Shown here piece after piece: positions 1 to 5,228 of a DNA stretch of 5,228 bases. Position 1 is the stretch's first letter; the number at the start of each line of letters is the position of its first letter. The position numbers were made by a program, and so were the translations under genes. The stretch is from the NCBI GenBank assembly GCA_016929205.1, contig JAFGJF010000495.1, forward strand, positions 1 to 5,228, given 5' to 3'. The DNA is from Anaerolineae bacterium (GTDB taxonomy: Bacteria; Chloroflexota; Anaerolineae; JAFGEY01). The notes beneath the pieces were generated by a model. That model worked only from the letters and a program-made list of their open reading frames with translations. It had not been told where the DNA came from and made no database searches.

Positions 1-1146
1 ATCCAGCAGGGCAAGATGCGCCAGGTGAGCAGCCAGGGACGCCAGGTGCCGCCCGACATGATGGCCAAAGCGATCGGCGCCGGCGAGCCGGGCAAGAGCG
101 TCCAGATCGCTCCCGGCGAAACATACACCGTCGCCGAGATCGCCGGCGCGGGCACGATCCGGCGGATCTGGATGACGGTGATGAACCTGCCCGGCGCGGC
201 CAATTTCAACCATCACCTCGTGCTGCGCATGTACTGGGACGGCGAACAGACCCCCTCGGTCGCAGCGCCCTTTGGCGATTTTTTTGGCGTGCCCTGGGGC
301 AAGTACACCCACTATGTCGCCGAGCCGTTGAGCTGCACCAGCGGCGGTTACAACTGCCGCTTTTTGATGCCCTTTAGCCGTGGCTGCCGGATCGCGGTCA
401 CAAACGAGGCCGACAAGCCCTGCCCGGCCCTCTTTTTCCAGGTCCAGTACAGCGAGCTGGCCGAACAGCCCTCGCCGCTGCGCTTTCACGCCCAGTGGCG
501 GCGCGAGAACCCGACCCAATATCGCGTGCCCTACCGGGTGTTGGAGGCGCAGGGAGAGGGGCATTTTGCCGGCATGCACCTGTGGATGCAAAAGTCCGGC
601 TGGTGGTTCAGCCCGGCGCAGATGATCCGGCGCGCCAAAGAGACGGGCAGCCTGATGAGCGCGCTCTTTCCGGAGGCGATGGGCATGGGCATGCTCGAAG
701 GATGGGAGAGCATTTACGTCGATGGCGAAAAGACGCCGTCGATCCCCGGCACGGGCAACGAGGACTATTTTAACAGCGGCTTTTATTTCTCCAAGGGGCC
801 GTACAGCGCCCCGCACTGGGGCTGCACGGTGCGCAGTTATGCCACCTCGCGCTGCGCGGCCTATCGTTTCCACGTTGCCGACCCGATCCCGTTCCACAAA
901 TCGATCGTCGTCGACATCGATCACGGCTACACCAACCAGGTCGAGACCGACTACAGCAGCGTGGCCTACTGGTACCAGGTCGAACCGCACGCGACCTTCC
1001 CGGCCCTGCTGCCGGTCGAACAGCGGCTGCCCACTCCCACCGGGCGCAACGCGCTGCAATGGACGCTGTTCACCAGCCCGGCCTGGCTGCCGGCGGCGCT
1101 GCTGGGGATCAAGGTTCTGAAAAAACTGTTTGGCAAGCGGGAGTGA
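1..1146 (+). CDS. DUF2961 / GH172-family glycoside hydrolase, 5' end cut by the window
   Basis: The frame is open from base 1, and the first ATG (base 16) lacks a good ribosome site, so the true start probably lies a few codons before the window. Counting from that ATG, the protein has 376 residues. The GAGTIRRIWMTV segment (about 44-55) and the later GTGNEDYFNSGFYF segment (about 246-259) are hallmark blocks of DUF2961 proteins, now classed as glycoside hydrolase family GH172. Characterised GH172 members act on fructofuranosides (difructose dianhydride I) or D-arabinofuranosides and fold as double jelly rolls that assemble into trimers or hexamers. Acidic residues in the central block, including Glu231 in GWES and Glu249 in NEDYF, are candidate catalytic residues, but I cannot align them to a structure here. 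The C-terminus ends in a hydrophobic then basic stretch (about 357-376). The sugar substrate cannot be predicted and no sugar genes are visible nearby. A signal peptide cannot be judged without the N-terminus. Confidence 0.88.
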   Translation: MQQGKMRQVSSQGRQVPPDMMAKAIGAGEPGKSVQIAPGETYTVAEIAGAGTIRRIWMTVMNLPGAANFNHHLVLRMYWDGEQTPSVAAPFGDFFGVPWGKYTHYVAEPLSCTSGGYNCRFLMPFSRGCRIAVTNEADKPCPALFFQVQYSELAEQPSPLRFHAQWRRENPTQYRVPYRVLEAQGEGHFAGMHLWMQKSGWWFSPAQMIRRAKETGSLMSALFPEAMGMGMLEGWESIYVDGEKTPSIPGTGNEDYFNSGFYFSKGPYSAPHWGCTVRSYATSRCAAYRFHVADPIPFHKSIVVDIDHGYTNQVETDYSSVAYWYQVEPHATFPALLPVEQRLPTPTGRNALQWTLFTSPAWLPAALLGIKVLKKLFGKRE

Positions 1147-1190
1147 GTTGTCCGGTATGATGTTGGTTGCACCTTTGCCAGGGGTTATTG

Positions 1191-1223
1191 CCGCTGTTAG
1201 CGTATGCTGACAGCGGTTTTTTT
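1191..1223 (+). terminator. Rho-independent terminator after the GH172 gene
   Basis: An 11-bp stem, CCGCTGTTAGC against GCTGACAGCGG with a single U-G wobble, closes a GTAT loop and is followed directly by seven T residues (1217-1223). It lies 44 bases after the hydrolase stop codon. This is a textbook intrinsic terminator on the + strand and separates the hydrolase transcript from the lipoprotein gene. Confidence 0.93.
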
Positions 1224-1276
1224 GTGTGGCTTTCCATAGTCATCACCAATGGCGCCAGGCGGGCAAATCGGCGGGC

Positions 1277-1305
1277 TGGTTAAATCGGGGGTTGTATGTT
1301 ATCAT
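1277..1305 (+). promoter_or_regulatory. Possible sigma70-type promoter for the lipoprotein gene
   Basis: TATCAT (1300-1305, five of six matches to TATAAT) is preceded by a 17-base spacer and a weak -35 box, TGGTTA (1277-1282). It sits in the AT-richer gap between the terminator and the GTG start at 1377, which would give a leader of about 65 bases. The leader carries two copies of GATGGATT (1315-1322 and 1331-1338). The location is sensible, but the -35 match is poor, so this is only a candidate. Confidence 0.35.
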
Positions 1306-1362
1306 GATCCAGGTGATGGATTGCGTATTGGATGGATTCCGATTGGTTGAGTGGTGCCACAC

Positions 1363-1369
1363 AAGGAGG
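1363..1369 (+). promoter_or_regulatory. Ribosome binding site that fixes the GTG start of the lipoprotein gene
   Basis: AAGGAGG is a full Shine-Dalgarno match placed 7 bases before the in-frame GTG at 1377. The longer ATG start at 1332 has no such site and would put 15 extra non-signal residues, including acidic ones, in front of the signal peptide. The GTG is therefore preferred. Confidence 0.88.
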
Positions 1370-1376
1370 ATGTGTT

Positions 1377-3605
1377 GTGAATCGTAAACGTGTCAAGTGC
1401 CTGTTTTGCCTGGTTTTGGTACTGATGCTGCTCGCCAGTGCCTGCAAGTCGACCCCAGAACCTACTGCGGAGCCTGCGACGGAGACACCGCAAGCGGCTT
1501 TGCCGACGGCGACCTTGATGGCAACGGCGACGCCCCAAGTGCCGACCCACACGCCGGAACCGACGGCGACGGCAACGCCGACCTCGACGCCGACCTCGAC
1601 GCCGACACCCGAGCCGGTGGTGGTGGCGATCGACGTCGATGGAGGGGAGGTGGTGAGCATTGACGGGAGGGCCAAGCTGGTCTTTCCGCCCGGCGCGGTT
1701 GATGGACCGATCCAGGTCTCGATGACCGTGCGCGAGGCAACGGCCGAGGATGGTGACGTGCTGTCGCCGGTGATCGAGATCGAAACCGATCCCAAGCTGG
1801 ACGGGCCGCTCAACGTGGCGGCGGTGCTCTCGCTGCCTGGCCTGCCGCCCGGCGTGGCGGCGCTGCAATTCGCCCGGTTGATGACCGTGCCGGGAGAAAT
1901 GCTCGCGGTCGAGGGGGGCGAATCGCTGCAAGAGCTAACCTATTGGCGCCCGCTGTTGCTGACGCGGCTGGACGAAGAGAATGCGCCTGCGGTACCGCTG
2001 GTCCAATTTTCGACCTATGCGCCGTATTCGATGACCCTGCCCTATGGTGAGCTGGGAACGTGTCCTTTGTCGTCGCCCTCATCTGGGCACGACGGCACAG
2101 AGCCGGTGACGGCCACGGTGCCCGTGCACGTGTGTATGCCGCCGCCAGAGATGATGACGCCGCCGCCTGCGCCGGAGGGGTATGCCTACGTGGGCACGGA
2201 CGTGGTGGTCGATTCTGTGTACCAATCCGACCTGTCCACGGTGCCGCTGACGCGCCCCGGATCGCCGCAGGACATGGTGTACATCGACAGCGAGACGCGG
2301 ACCGGGGATGGCGCGACCCAGTGCGACATCATCGTGGCTCACGTTTTTGCCCCGCTGGCGTCCGAGACGAGCGGAGTGGCCAGGCCATGCGAGGTTAATC
2401 CGGAAGCGCTGGAGCCGCCGGATACTCCGGCCGGCTACCGTTACGTGGGGCGCAGCGTGATGGTAAACAACCAGATCGACGAAGGGTTGACGACCGTGCC
2501 GCCGGCGCGCGATTCCCAACCGACAGACCTGGTCGACATCCGTTCGAGCTCGACGGTCAGCAGCGGCGCGACCGAGTGCGACATGGTGATCACACACGTG
2601 TTCGAACCTCAACCGCCTGGGACGACGGGCACGAGTTCGGGGTGCACGCCGAGCGAGGCGATGCTCAACGAGCCGCAGCCGCCGGCATCAGAAGGCTACG
2701 TGTACCTGGGGCGCGAGGTGGTGGTGAATGGCGTCTACAGCCTCGAATACTCGACCGCGCCGCTGGGACGGCCGCATTCGCCACAGGACGTGGTCATGAT
2801 CTCGTCGAGCACCAAGACGAGCGGCGGGGTGGTGGTGTGCGACGTGATCGTCGGGCACGTGTTCGCGCAGGTCGATCAGACGGGGGCGGCCCAGGACTGT
2901 GTGCCTTCGTGGGATGTGCTGGATGCGCCGCCGGCGCCGGCAGGGTACGTCTATGTGGGGCGTGACGTGGTGATCAACGGCCAGTGGAGCGAACAGTTTT
3001 CGACCGTGCCGTTGGAGCGCCCGGAATCGCCGCAAGAGATCAGCGAGGTCAGCAGCCACACGCAGGTCAAGGACGGGGTGACGATCTGCGACGTGATCGT
3101 GCGGCACCTGTACGCGCCGATCGGTCACGCGGGGTGCCCGATGCCCGAAGAAGCATACGCGATGCCGCCGGTGCCGCCATGCCACCGCTACGTGGGTTAT
3201 GATGTGGTGGTCAACCACCAGTTGGTGCAGACCAGCGTGCCGCTGGATCGGCCGTTCAGCCCGAACGATGTGGTCCAGATCACGTCGTACACGACGGCGG
3301 CGGATGGCGTGACCCAGTGTGACGTGATCGTCGGTCACACGTTTGAGCCGGTGCCCTGCCCGCCGTGCAAGACGACGGTGCAGTGCGATTTTGAACCGTA
3401 TGCTTACAACGCCGAGGCGTATACCGAACTATATTTCTCGCCGCAGTCGAACCTGCCGGAGGCGGATAAACAAACGCTGTTTGATCTGTCGCTCAGGACC
3501 CCGTATGAAAGCGAGAGCGGATATTTTTCGATCGTGCTGCCGCCGGGCGTAGAGGTAGTGCAGGAGGGGAATCAAACGACGATCGTGCTGCCGGATTGTG
3601 AGTAA
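1377..3605 (+). CDS. Predicted secreted lipoprotein with ZU5-like domain and five tandem Cys-containing repeats
   Basis: From the GTG start the protein has 742 residues. Residues 1-22 form a lipoprotein signal peptide: basic NRKRVK, a hydrophobic Leu/Val core, then LASA before Cys23, the predicted lipidation site. Residues 24-80 are a flexible Thr/Pro/Glu linker. Residues about 81-222 form a beta-rich domain opening with GGEVVSIDGRAKLVFPPGAV, which resembles the start of ZU5-type domains, and ending near FSTYAPYS. Residues 253-660 hold five tandem repeats of 74-85 residues, each with a leading Cys, a GYxYVGxxVVVN-like block, a STVPLxRPxSPQD-like block and a CDVIVxHVF-like block. The tail (661-742) starts with CPPC, has Cys670, and ends DCE. 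No catalytic motif is seen. A role in surface adhesion, cell-wall or matrix binding is inferred from architecture only. It is likely monocistronic, bounded by a terminator upstream and a separate promoter downstream. The lipoprotein and linker calls are firm, the ZU5 call is moderate and the repeat family is unrecognised. Confidence 0.9.
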   Translation: MNRKRVKCLFCLVLVLMLLASACKSTPEPTAEPATETPQAALPTATLMATATPQVPTHTPEPTATATPTSTPTSTPTPEPVVVAIDVDGGEVVSIDGRAKLVFPPGAVDGPIQVSMTVREATAEDGDVLSPVIEIETDPKLDGPLNVAAVLSLPGLPPGVAALQFARLMTVPGEMLAVEGGESLQELTYWRPLLLTRLDEENAPAVPLVQFSTYAPYSMTLPYGELGTCPLSSPSSGHDGTEPVTATVPVHVCMPPPEMMTPPPAPEGYAYVGTDVVVDSVYQSDLSTVPLTRPGSPQDMVYIDSETRTGDGATQCDIIVAHVFAPLASETSGVARPCEVNPEALEPPDTPAGYRYVGRSVMVNNQIDEGLTTVPPARDSQPTDLVDIRSSSTVSSGATECDMVITHVFEPQPPGTTGTSSGCTPSEAMLNEPQPPASEGYVYLGREVVVNGVYSLEYSTAPLGRPHSPQDVVMISSSTKTSGGVVVCDVIVGHVFAQVDQTGAAQDCVPSWDVLDAPPAPAGYVYVGRDVVINGQWSEQFSTVPLERPESPQEISEVSSHTQVKDGVTICDVIVRHLYAPIGHAGCPMPEEAYAMPPVPPCHRYVGYDVVVNHQLVQTSVPLDRPFSPNDVVQITSYTTAADGVTQCDVIVGHTFEPVPCPPCKTTVQCDFEPYAYNAEAYTELYFSPQSNLPEADKQTLFDLSLRTPYESESGYFSIVLPPGVEVVQEGNQTTIVLPDCE
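1578..1606 (+). repeat. 12-base tandem repeat in the Thr-Pro linker
   Basis: CCGACCTCGACG occurs twice in tandem (1578-1589 and 1590-1601), followed by a partial third copy, CCGAC. In the reading frame it encodes the linker unit Thr-Ser-Thr-Pro. The unit is a multiple of three, so slippage would change linker length without breaking the frame. Confidence 0.8.
2133..3356 (+). repeat. Five tandem protein-coding repeats within the lipoprotein gene
   Basis: Units counted from the leading Cys codon are 2133-2387, 2388-2642, 2643-2897, 2898-3134 and 3135-3356. The first three are exactly 255 bases (85 codons); the fourth and fifth are shorter (79 and 74 codons). Shared blocks at protein level are Cys, about 14 Pro/Glu-rich residues, GYxYVG, VVVN, TVPLxRPxSP, then CDVIVxHVFxP. 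In unit 5 the GY is replaced by CH, adding a Cys. The units are clearly homologous but diverged in DNA, so the duplications are old and held by selection on the protein. The even Cys pattern (a leading Cys and a CD Cys per unit) suggests disulfide-stapled modules outside the cytoplasm. Confidence 0.9.
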
Positions 3606-3615
3606 CAAAACATGT

Positions 3616-3630
3616 GTTGCGTTTTGCAAC
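3616..3630. promoter_or_regulatory. Inverted repeat over the -35 box, candidate antitoxin operator
   Basis: GTTGC and GCAAC form perfect 5-base arms around GTTTT, and a further GCAAC lies at 3650-3654, just past the -10 box. Ribbon-helix-helix antitoxins of the FitA/VapB type, alone or bound to the toxin, usually repress their own promoter by binding inverted repeats at this place. Position and symmetry fit such an operator. The assignment is inferred. Confidence 0.45.
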
Positions 3631-3645
3631 CATCAGGCGTATAAT
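3617..3645 (+). promoter_or_regulatory. Sigma70-type promoter of the toxin-antitoxin operon
   Basis: A perfect TATAAT -10 box (3640-3645) lies exactly 17 bases after TTGCGT (3617-3622), which keeps the TTG of the -35 consensus. Transcription would start near 3652, giving a leader of about 25 bases that contains the ribosome site of the antitoxin gene. The promoter begins only 12 bases after the lipoprotein stop codon. Confidence 0.75.
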
Positions 3646-3660
3646 GGAAGCAACACGACC

Positions 3661-3668
3661 AAAGGAGG
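3661..3668 (+). promoter_or_regulatory. Ribosome binding site of the antitoxin gene
   Basis: AAAGGAGG lies 8 bases before the ATG at 3677 and decides that start. The longer in-frame ATG at 3614 lies upstream of the -10 box and would not be on the transcript. Confidence 0.88.
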
Positions 3669-3676
3669 ATCATCCT

Positions 3677-3919
3677 ATGGCGATTTTGCACGTACGACAT
3701 GTCCCTGACGAGTTGTACGCCAGGCTGCAGCGCCGCGCCGACGCCCAACGCCGCTCGTTGAGTGCCGAGGTCATCACCCTGCTCGACTGGGCGATCGAAG
3801 AAATCGAGCGCGGCTCGGCGACGACGTTGGCTACGATCCGCACCCGCCGTTTTTACGCTCCCGCAGCTGCCGGTGCACCCGACAGTGTGACCCTGCTTCG
3901 CGAGGACCGGGCGCGCTGA
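3677..3919 (+). CDS. FitA/VapB-like ribbon-helix-helix antitoxin
   Basis: This 80-residue protein has the typical form of a FitA/VapB-like antitoxin. The N-terminal strand ILHVRHVP (3-10) is followed by a helix starting DELYARLQRRAD and a second helix starting RSLSAEVI (26-33), together a ribbon-helix-helix DNA-binding fold that acts as a dimer. The C-terminal part (about 47-80), ending with PDSVTLLREDR, matches the tail that in this family wraps around and blocks the PIN toxin. Its stop codon shares one base with the start of the toxin gene (TGATG), so the two are translationally coupled with the antitoxin first. Known relatives bind operators in their own promoter, and an inverted repeat is present over the -35 box here. 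The family assignment is strong; the exact subfamily name (FitA or VapB) is not settled. Confidence 0.92.
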   Translation: MAILHVRHVPDELYARLQRRADAQRRSLSAEVITLLDWAIEEIERGSATTLATIRTRRFYAPAAAGAPDSVTLLREDRAR

Positions 3920-4371
3920 TGGCCGAGCTTTCCGCGTTTGACTGTGTGGTCGACGCGAGTGTGGGGATCAAGTTGTTCCTGGTCGAACCACTCTCCGATC
4001 GGGTCGACGTGTTGTTCGATCATCTGGCCGACGCGCTGCCCGCTCGCTTTTATGTGCCCGATCTGTTTTTCGTCGAGTGCGCCAATATCCTCTGGAAATA
4101 CGCGTGCCGTTTTGGCTATCCGCCGGACGCGGCGCGACAGGACGTGGCAGACCTGGTTCGCCTGCCGGTGCGGCCGGTTTCGATGGCCGTTTTGGCGGAA
4201 CCGGCGTTGGTGCTGTCCATCGCTTGGCAGATCACGGCATACGATGCGGTCTATGTTACCCTGGCCGGCCGGCTGTCGCTGCCCCTGGTCACGGCCGATG
4301 AGGCATTGGTGCGCAAACTGGCCGGCAGCGATGTCGATGTGCGCTTTATCGGGGATTGGCCGGCTGCATAA
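3919..4371 (+). CDS. VapC/FitB-like PIN-domain ribonuclease toxin
   Basis: This 150-residue protein is a complete PIN domain of usual VapC length. The acidic residues expected to bind Mg2+ or Mn2+ are all present: Asp12 in VVDASVGIKLF, Glu53 in FFVECANILW, Asp109 in AYDAVYVTLA, and Asp127 in LVTADEAL. Family members are metal-dependent endoribonucleases that cut tRNA or rRNA at specific sites and stop growth when their antitoxin is lost. The RNA target here cannot be read from sequence. The ATG overlaps the antitoxin stop codon by one base and has no separate strong ribosome site, which favours coupled translation. The intact active-site set and full length suggest a functional toxin. Confidence is high for fold and partner and lower for the exact subfamily. 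Confidence 0.94.
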   Translation: MAELSAFDCVVDASVGIKLFLVEPLSDRVDVLFDHLADALPARFYVPDLFFVECANILWKYACRFGYPPDAARQDVADLVRLPVRPVSMAVLAEPALVLSIAWQITAYDAVYVTLAGRLSLPLVTADEALVRKLAGSDVDVRFIGDWPAA

Positions 4372-4390
4372 CGTTTGCTATCTTTTGATC

Positions 4391-4417
4391 GGGTAGGGGC
4401 AGGTCTTGTACCTGCCC
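4391..4417. repeat. Palindromic intergenic hairpin, probable dispersed repeat
   Basis: GGGCAGGT (4397-4404) and ACCTGCCC (4410-4417) pair perfectly over 8 bases around the loop CTTGT, and the left side is preceded by GGGTAG. There is no T tract after it, so it is not a standard terminator, although it could slow transcription or protect the 3' end of the toxin mRNA. A GTAGGGGC...GCCC form is, from general familiarity, typical of small palindromic repeats scattered in some bacterial genomes including Chloroflexota. Only one copy is in this window, so repeat status is inferred. Confidence 0.5.
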
Positions 4418-4462
4418 AATGAGGCTCAAGATGTTGGGGAAACACGTGCGCGACACGGTCGC

Positions 4463-4472
4463 AAGGAGGTGA
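4463..4472 (+). promoter_or_regulatory. Extended Shine-Dalgarno of the right-end gene
   Basis: AAGGAGGTGA is a ten-base match to the anti-Shine-Dalgarno end of 16S rRNA. The GGAGG core is only 4 bases from the ATG at 4474, which is short but workable. A small GC-rich inverted repeat (GCGAC at 4450-4454, GTCGC at 4458-4462) lies directly before it. The site supports the ATG at 4474 as the true start. Confidence 0.82.
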
Positions 4473-4473
4473 G

Positions 4474-5228
4474 ATGCGCTGGAATAGAAAACCATTCGAA
4501 TTAACCGCTGAGCACGAACAGACGTTACGGGCCTTGACCGTGGACGAAAACGGGCCGGGCACGATCGGGCGCGACTTTGAGGCGCTGCTCGCGTTCGCGC
4601 GCGGGCGCGACCTGCCGGTGAGCCAAGTGAACCAACTGCCGCCGCTCAAACTGCTGCCCCAGATCAACGCTCTCTTGAGCCGGCCGATCGAGGTGCGGCT
4701 CAAACGGCCGCAGCTCAAGTCGTTCCCGCACATTCAGGGGCTGTACCTGCTGCTGCGCGCGACCGGACTGGGCCAGGTTGGCGGCACGCCATCCAAACCG
4801 GCGTTGGTCATCGATCCAGACGTATACGCGGTCTGGCGTTCGCTCAACCCGGCCGAGCAGTATGTCACGCTGCTGGAAGCCTGGCTGCTGCACGGGCTGC
4901 CCGAGATCGTCGGCGAGCGTTCTCCTTTGTTTGTCAGCCGACTCTTTGAAGAACACGCCGCGCTGTTTGTCGAGGCGGGAGGAGACGGTCTGCCCATTGC
5001 CGACAATCCCTGGGCCGCCGGCTTCTGGTATGATATGCCGGGGCGGATGGGCATCGCCCTGATGGAGCTGTTTGGCCTGCTGTCGGTGGCGACCAGGCCG
5101 CCGCAGGAAGGCGAAGGTTGGGTGGTCGATGCGGTGCACCGCACGCCGCTGGGTGAGGCGATCTTGGCCCTGTTGGACACGGTCCTGTTCGGCGATGTGC
5201 ACGAGACGATCGAACTCGACTACGCTCC
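4474..5228 (+). CDS. Conserved protein of unknown function, possibly pRiA4b ORF-3 family, 3' end cut by the window
   Basis: The frame starting MRWNRKPFELTAEHEQTLRA stays open to the right edge, giving 251 codons with no stop. It is supported by the strong ribosome site, by GC-rich codon use like its neighbours, and by a protein of normal globular composition: many Leu, amphipathic helices such as QGLYLLLRATGLGQV, a block LVIDPDVYAVWRSLNPAEQY (about 110-129), and WLLHGLPEIVGERSP (about 137-151). There is no signal peptide or membrane span, so it is probably cytoplasmic. The N-terminal style recalls Chloroflexota proteins annotated as plasmid pRiA4b ORF-3 family (IS1096 passenger TnpR-like), whose defining domain lies near the C-terminus and would fall outside this window. 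That name is from memory of similar sequences and is unproven. It follows the toxin gene by 102 bases, with a hairpin between them, so a separate transcript is possible, but I see no convincing promoter. Confidence 0.8.
   Translation, partial: MRWNRKPFELTAEHEQTLRALTVDENGPGTIGRDFEALLAFARGRDLPVSQVNQLPPLKLLPQINALLSRPIEVRLKRPQLKSFPHIQGLYLLLRATGLGQVGGTPSKPALVIDPDVYAVWRSLNPAEQYVTLLEAWLLHGLPEIVGERSPLFVSRLFEEHAALFVEAGGDGLPIADNPWAAGFWYDMPGRMGIALMELFGLLSVATRPPQEGEGWVVDAVHRTPLGEAILALLDTVLFGDVHETIELDYA

Noticed and set aside
1332..1376. Upstream ATG extension of the lipoprotein gene
   Set aside because: It has no ribosome site and would add 15 residues ahead of a standard signal peptide; GTG at 1377 has AAGGAGG at ideal spacing.
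1302..1931. Antisense open frame of 209 codons opposite the lipoprotein N-terminus
   Set aside because: Arg/His-rich low-complexity shadow of the Thr-Pro linker and following domain; it runs across the likely promoter and ribosome site of the sense gene.
2079..2612. Antisense open frame of 177 codons opposite the repeat array
   Set aside because: It is rich in His and Arg, has low complexity, and mirrors the high-GC sense codons; the sense strand has a signal peptide, conserved repeats and a ribosome site.
2688..3338. Antisense open frame of 216 codons opposite the repeat array
   Set aside because: Its DDHV/HH-rich pattern recurs exactly where the sense repeats recur, so it is a shadow of the lipoprotein gene.
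3616..3630. Inverted repeat as a terminator of the lipoprotein gene
   Set aside because: The stem is only 5 bp and no T tract follows it; its overlap with the -35 box fits an operator better.
3614..3676. Upstream ATG extension of the antitoxin gene
   Set aside because: It lies upstream of the TATAAT box and overlaps the promoter; the family N-terminus MAxLxVRxVP begins at 3677.
4450..4462. GCGAC-ACG-GTCGC mini-hairpin before the right-end gene as a riboswitch or attenuator
   Set aside because: A 5-bp stem with a 3-base loop is too small to support such a call in GC-rich DNA.
4525..5202. Antisense open frame of 225 codons opposite the right-end gene
   Set aside because: Gln/Arg-rich composition unlike a normal protein, while the sense frame has an excellent ribosome site and balanced composition.

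Overview
The window reads like a chromosomal piece of a high-GC Chloroflexota (Anaerolineae-like) bacterium. This is inferred from the Thr/Pro/Glu-rich linker behind a lipoprotein signal peptide (a style very common in that phylum), from strong AAGGAGG ribosome sites, and from an uncharacterised gene at the right end that resembles conserved Chloroflexota proteins. No taxonomic marker gene is present, so the assignment is tentative.

Layout, all genes on the + strand. (1) 1-1146: the main part of a DUF2961 / GH172-type glycoside hydrolase, cut by the left edge and closed by a clear intrinsic terminator at 1191-1223. (2) 1377-3605: a 742-residue predicted secreted lipoprotein with a lipobox Cys, a Thr-Pro linker, a ZU5-like beta domain, five tandem Cys-bearing repeats of 74-85 residues and a Cys-containing tail. 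(3) 3617-4371: a compact type II toxin-antitoxin operon with its own TATAAT promoter, an inverted repeat over the -35 region, a FitA/VapB-like ribbon-helix-helix antitoxin and a VapC-like PIN-domain RNase, with stop and start codons overlapping by one base. (4) 4391-4417: a perfect palindromic hairpin that looks like a dispersed intergenic repeat. (5) 4474 to the right edge: the first 251 codons of a conserved protein of unknown function, tentatively a relative of the plasmid pRiA4b ORF-3 family.

The genes do not form one pathway. The toxin and antitoxin clearly work together. The hydrolase, the lipoprotein and the right-end gene appear to be independent units, separated by a terminator, a promoter and an intergenic hairpin. 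The least explained item is the repeat array of the lipoprotein: its repeat family is not recognised here and it may be a new surface module. No RNA genes, CRISPR arrays or insertion sequences were seen, and no non-coding gap exceeds 300 bases.
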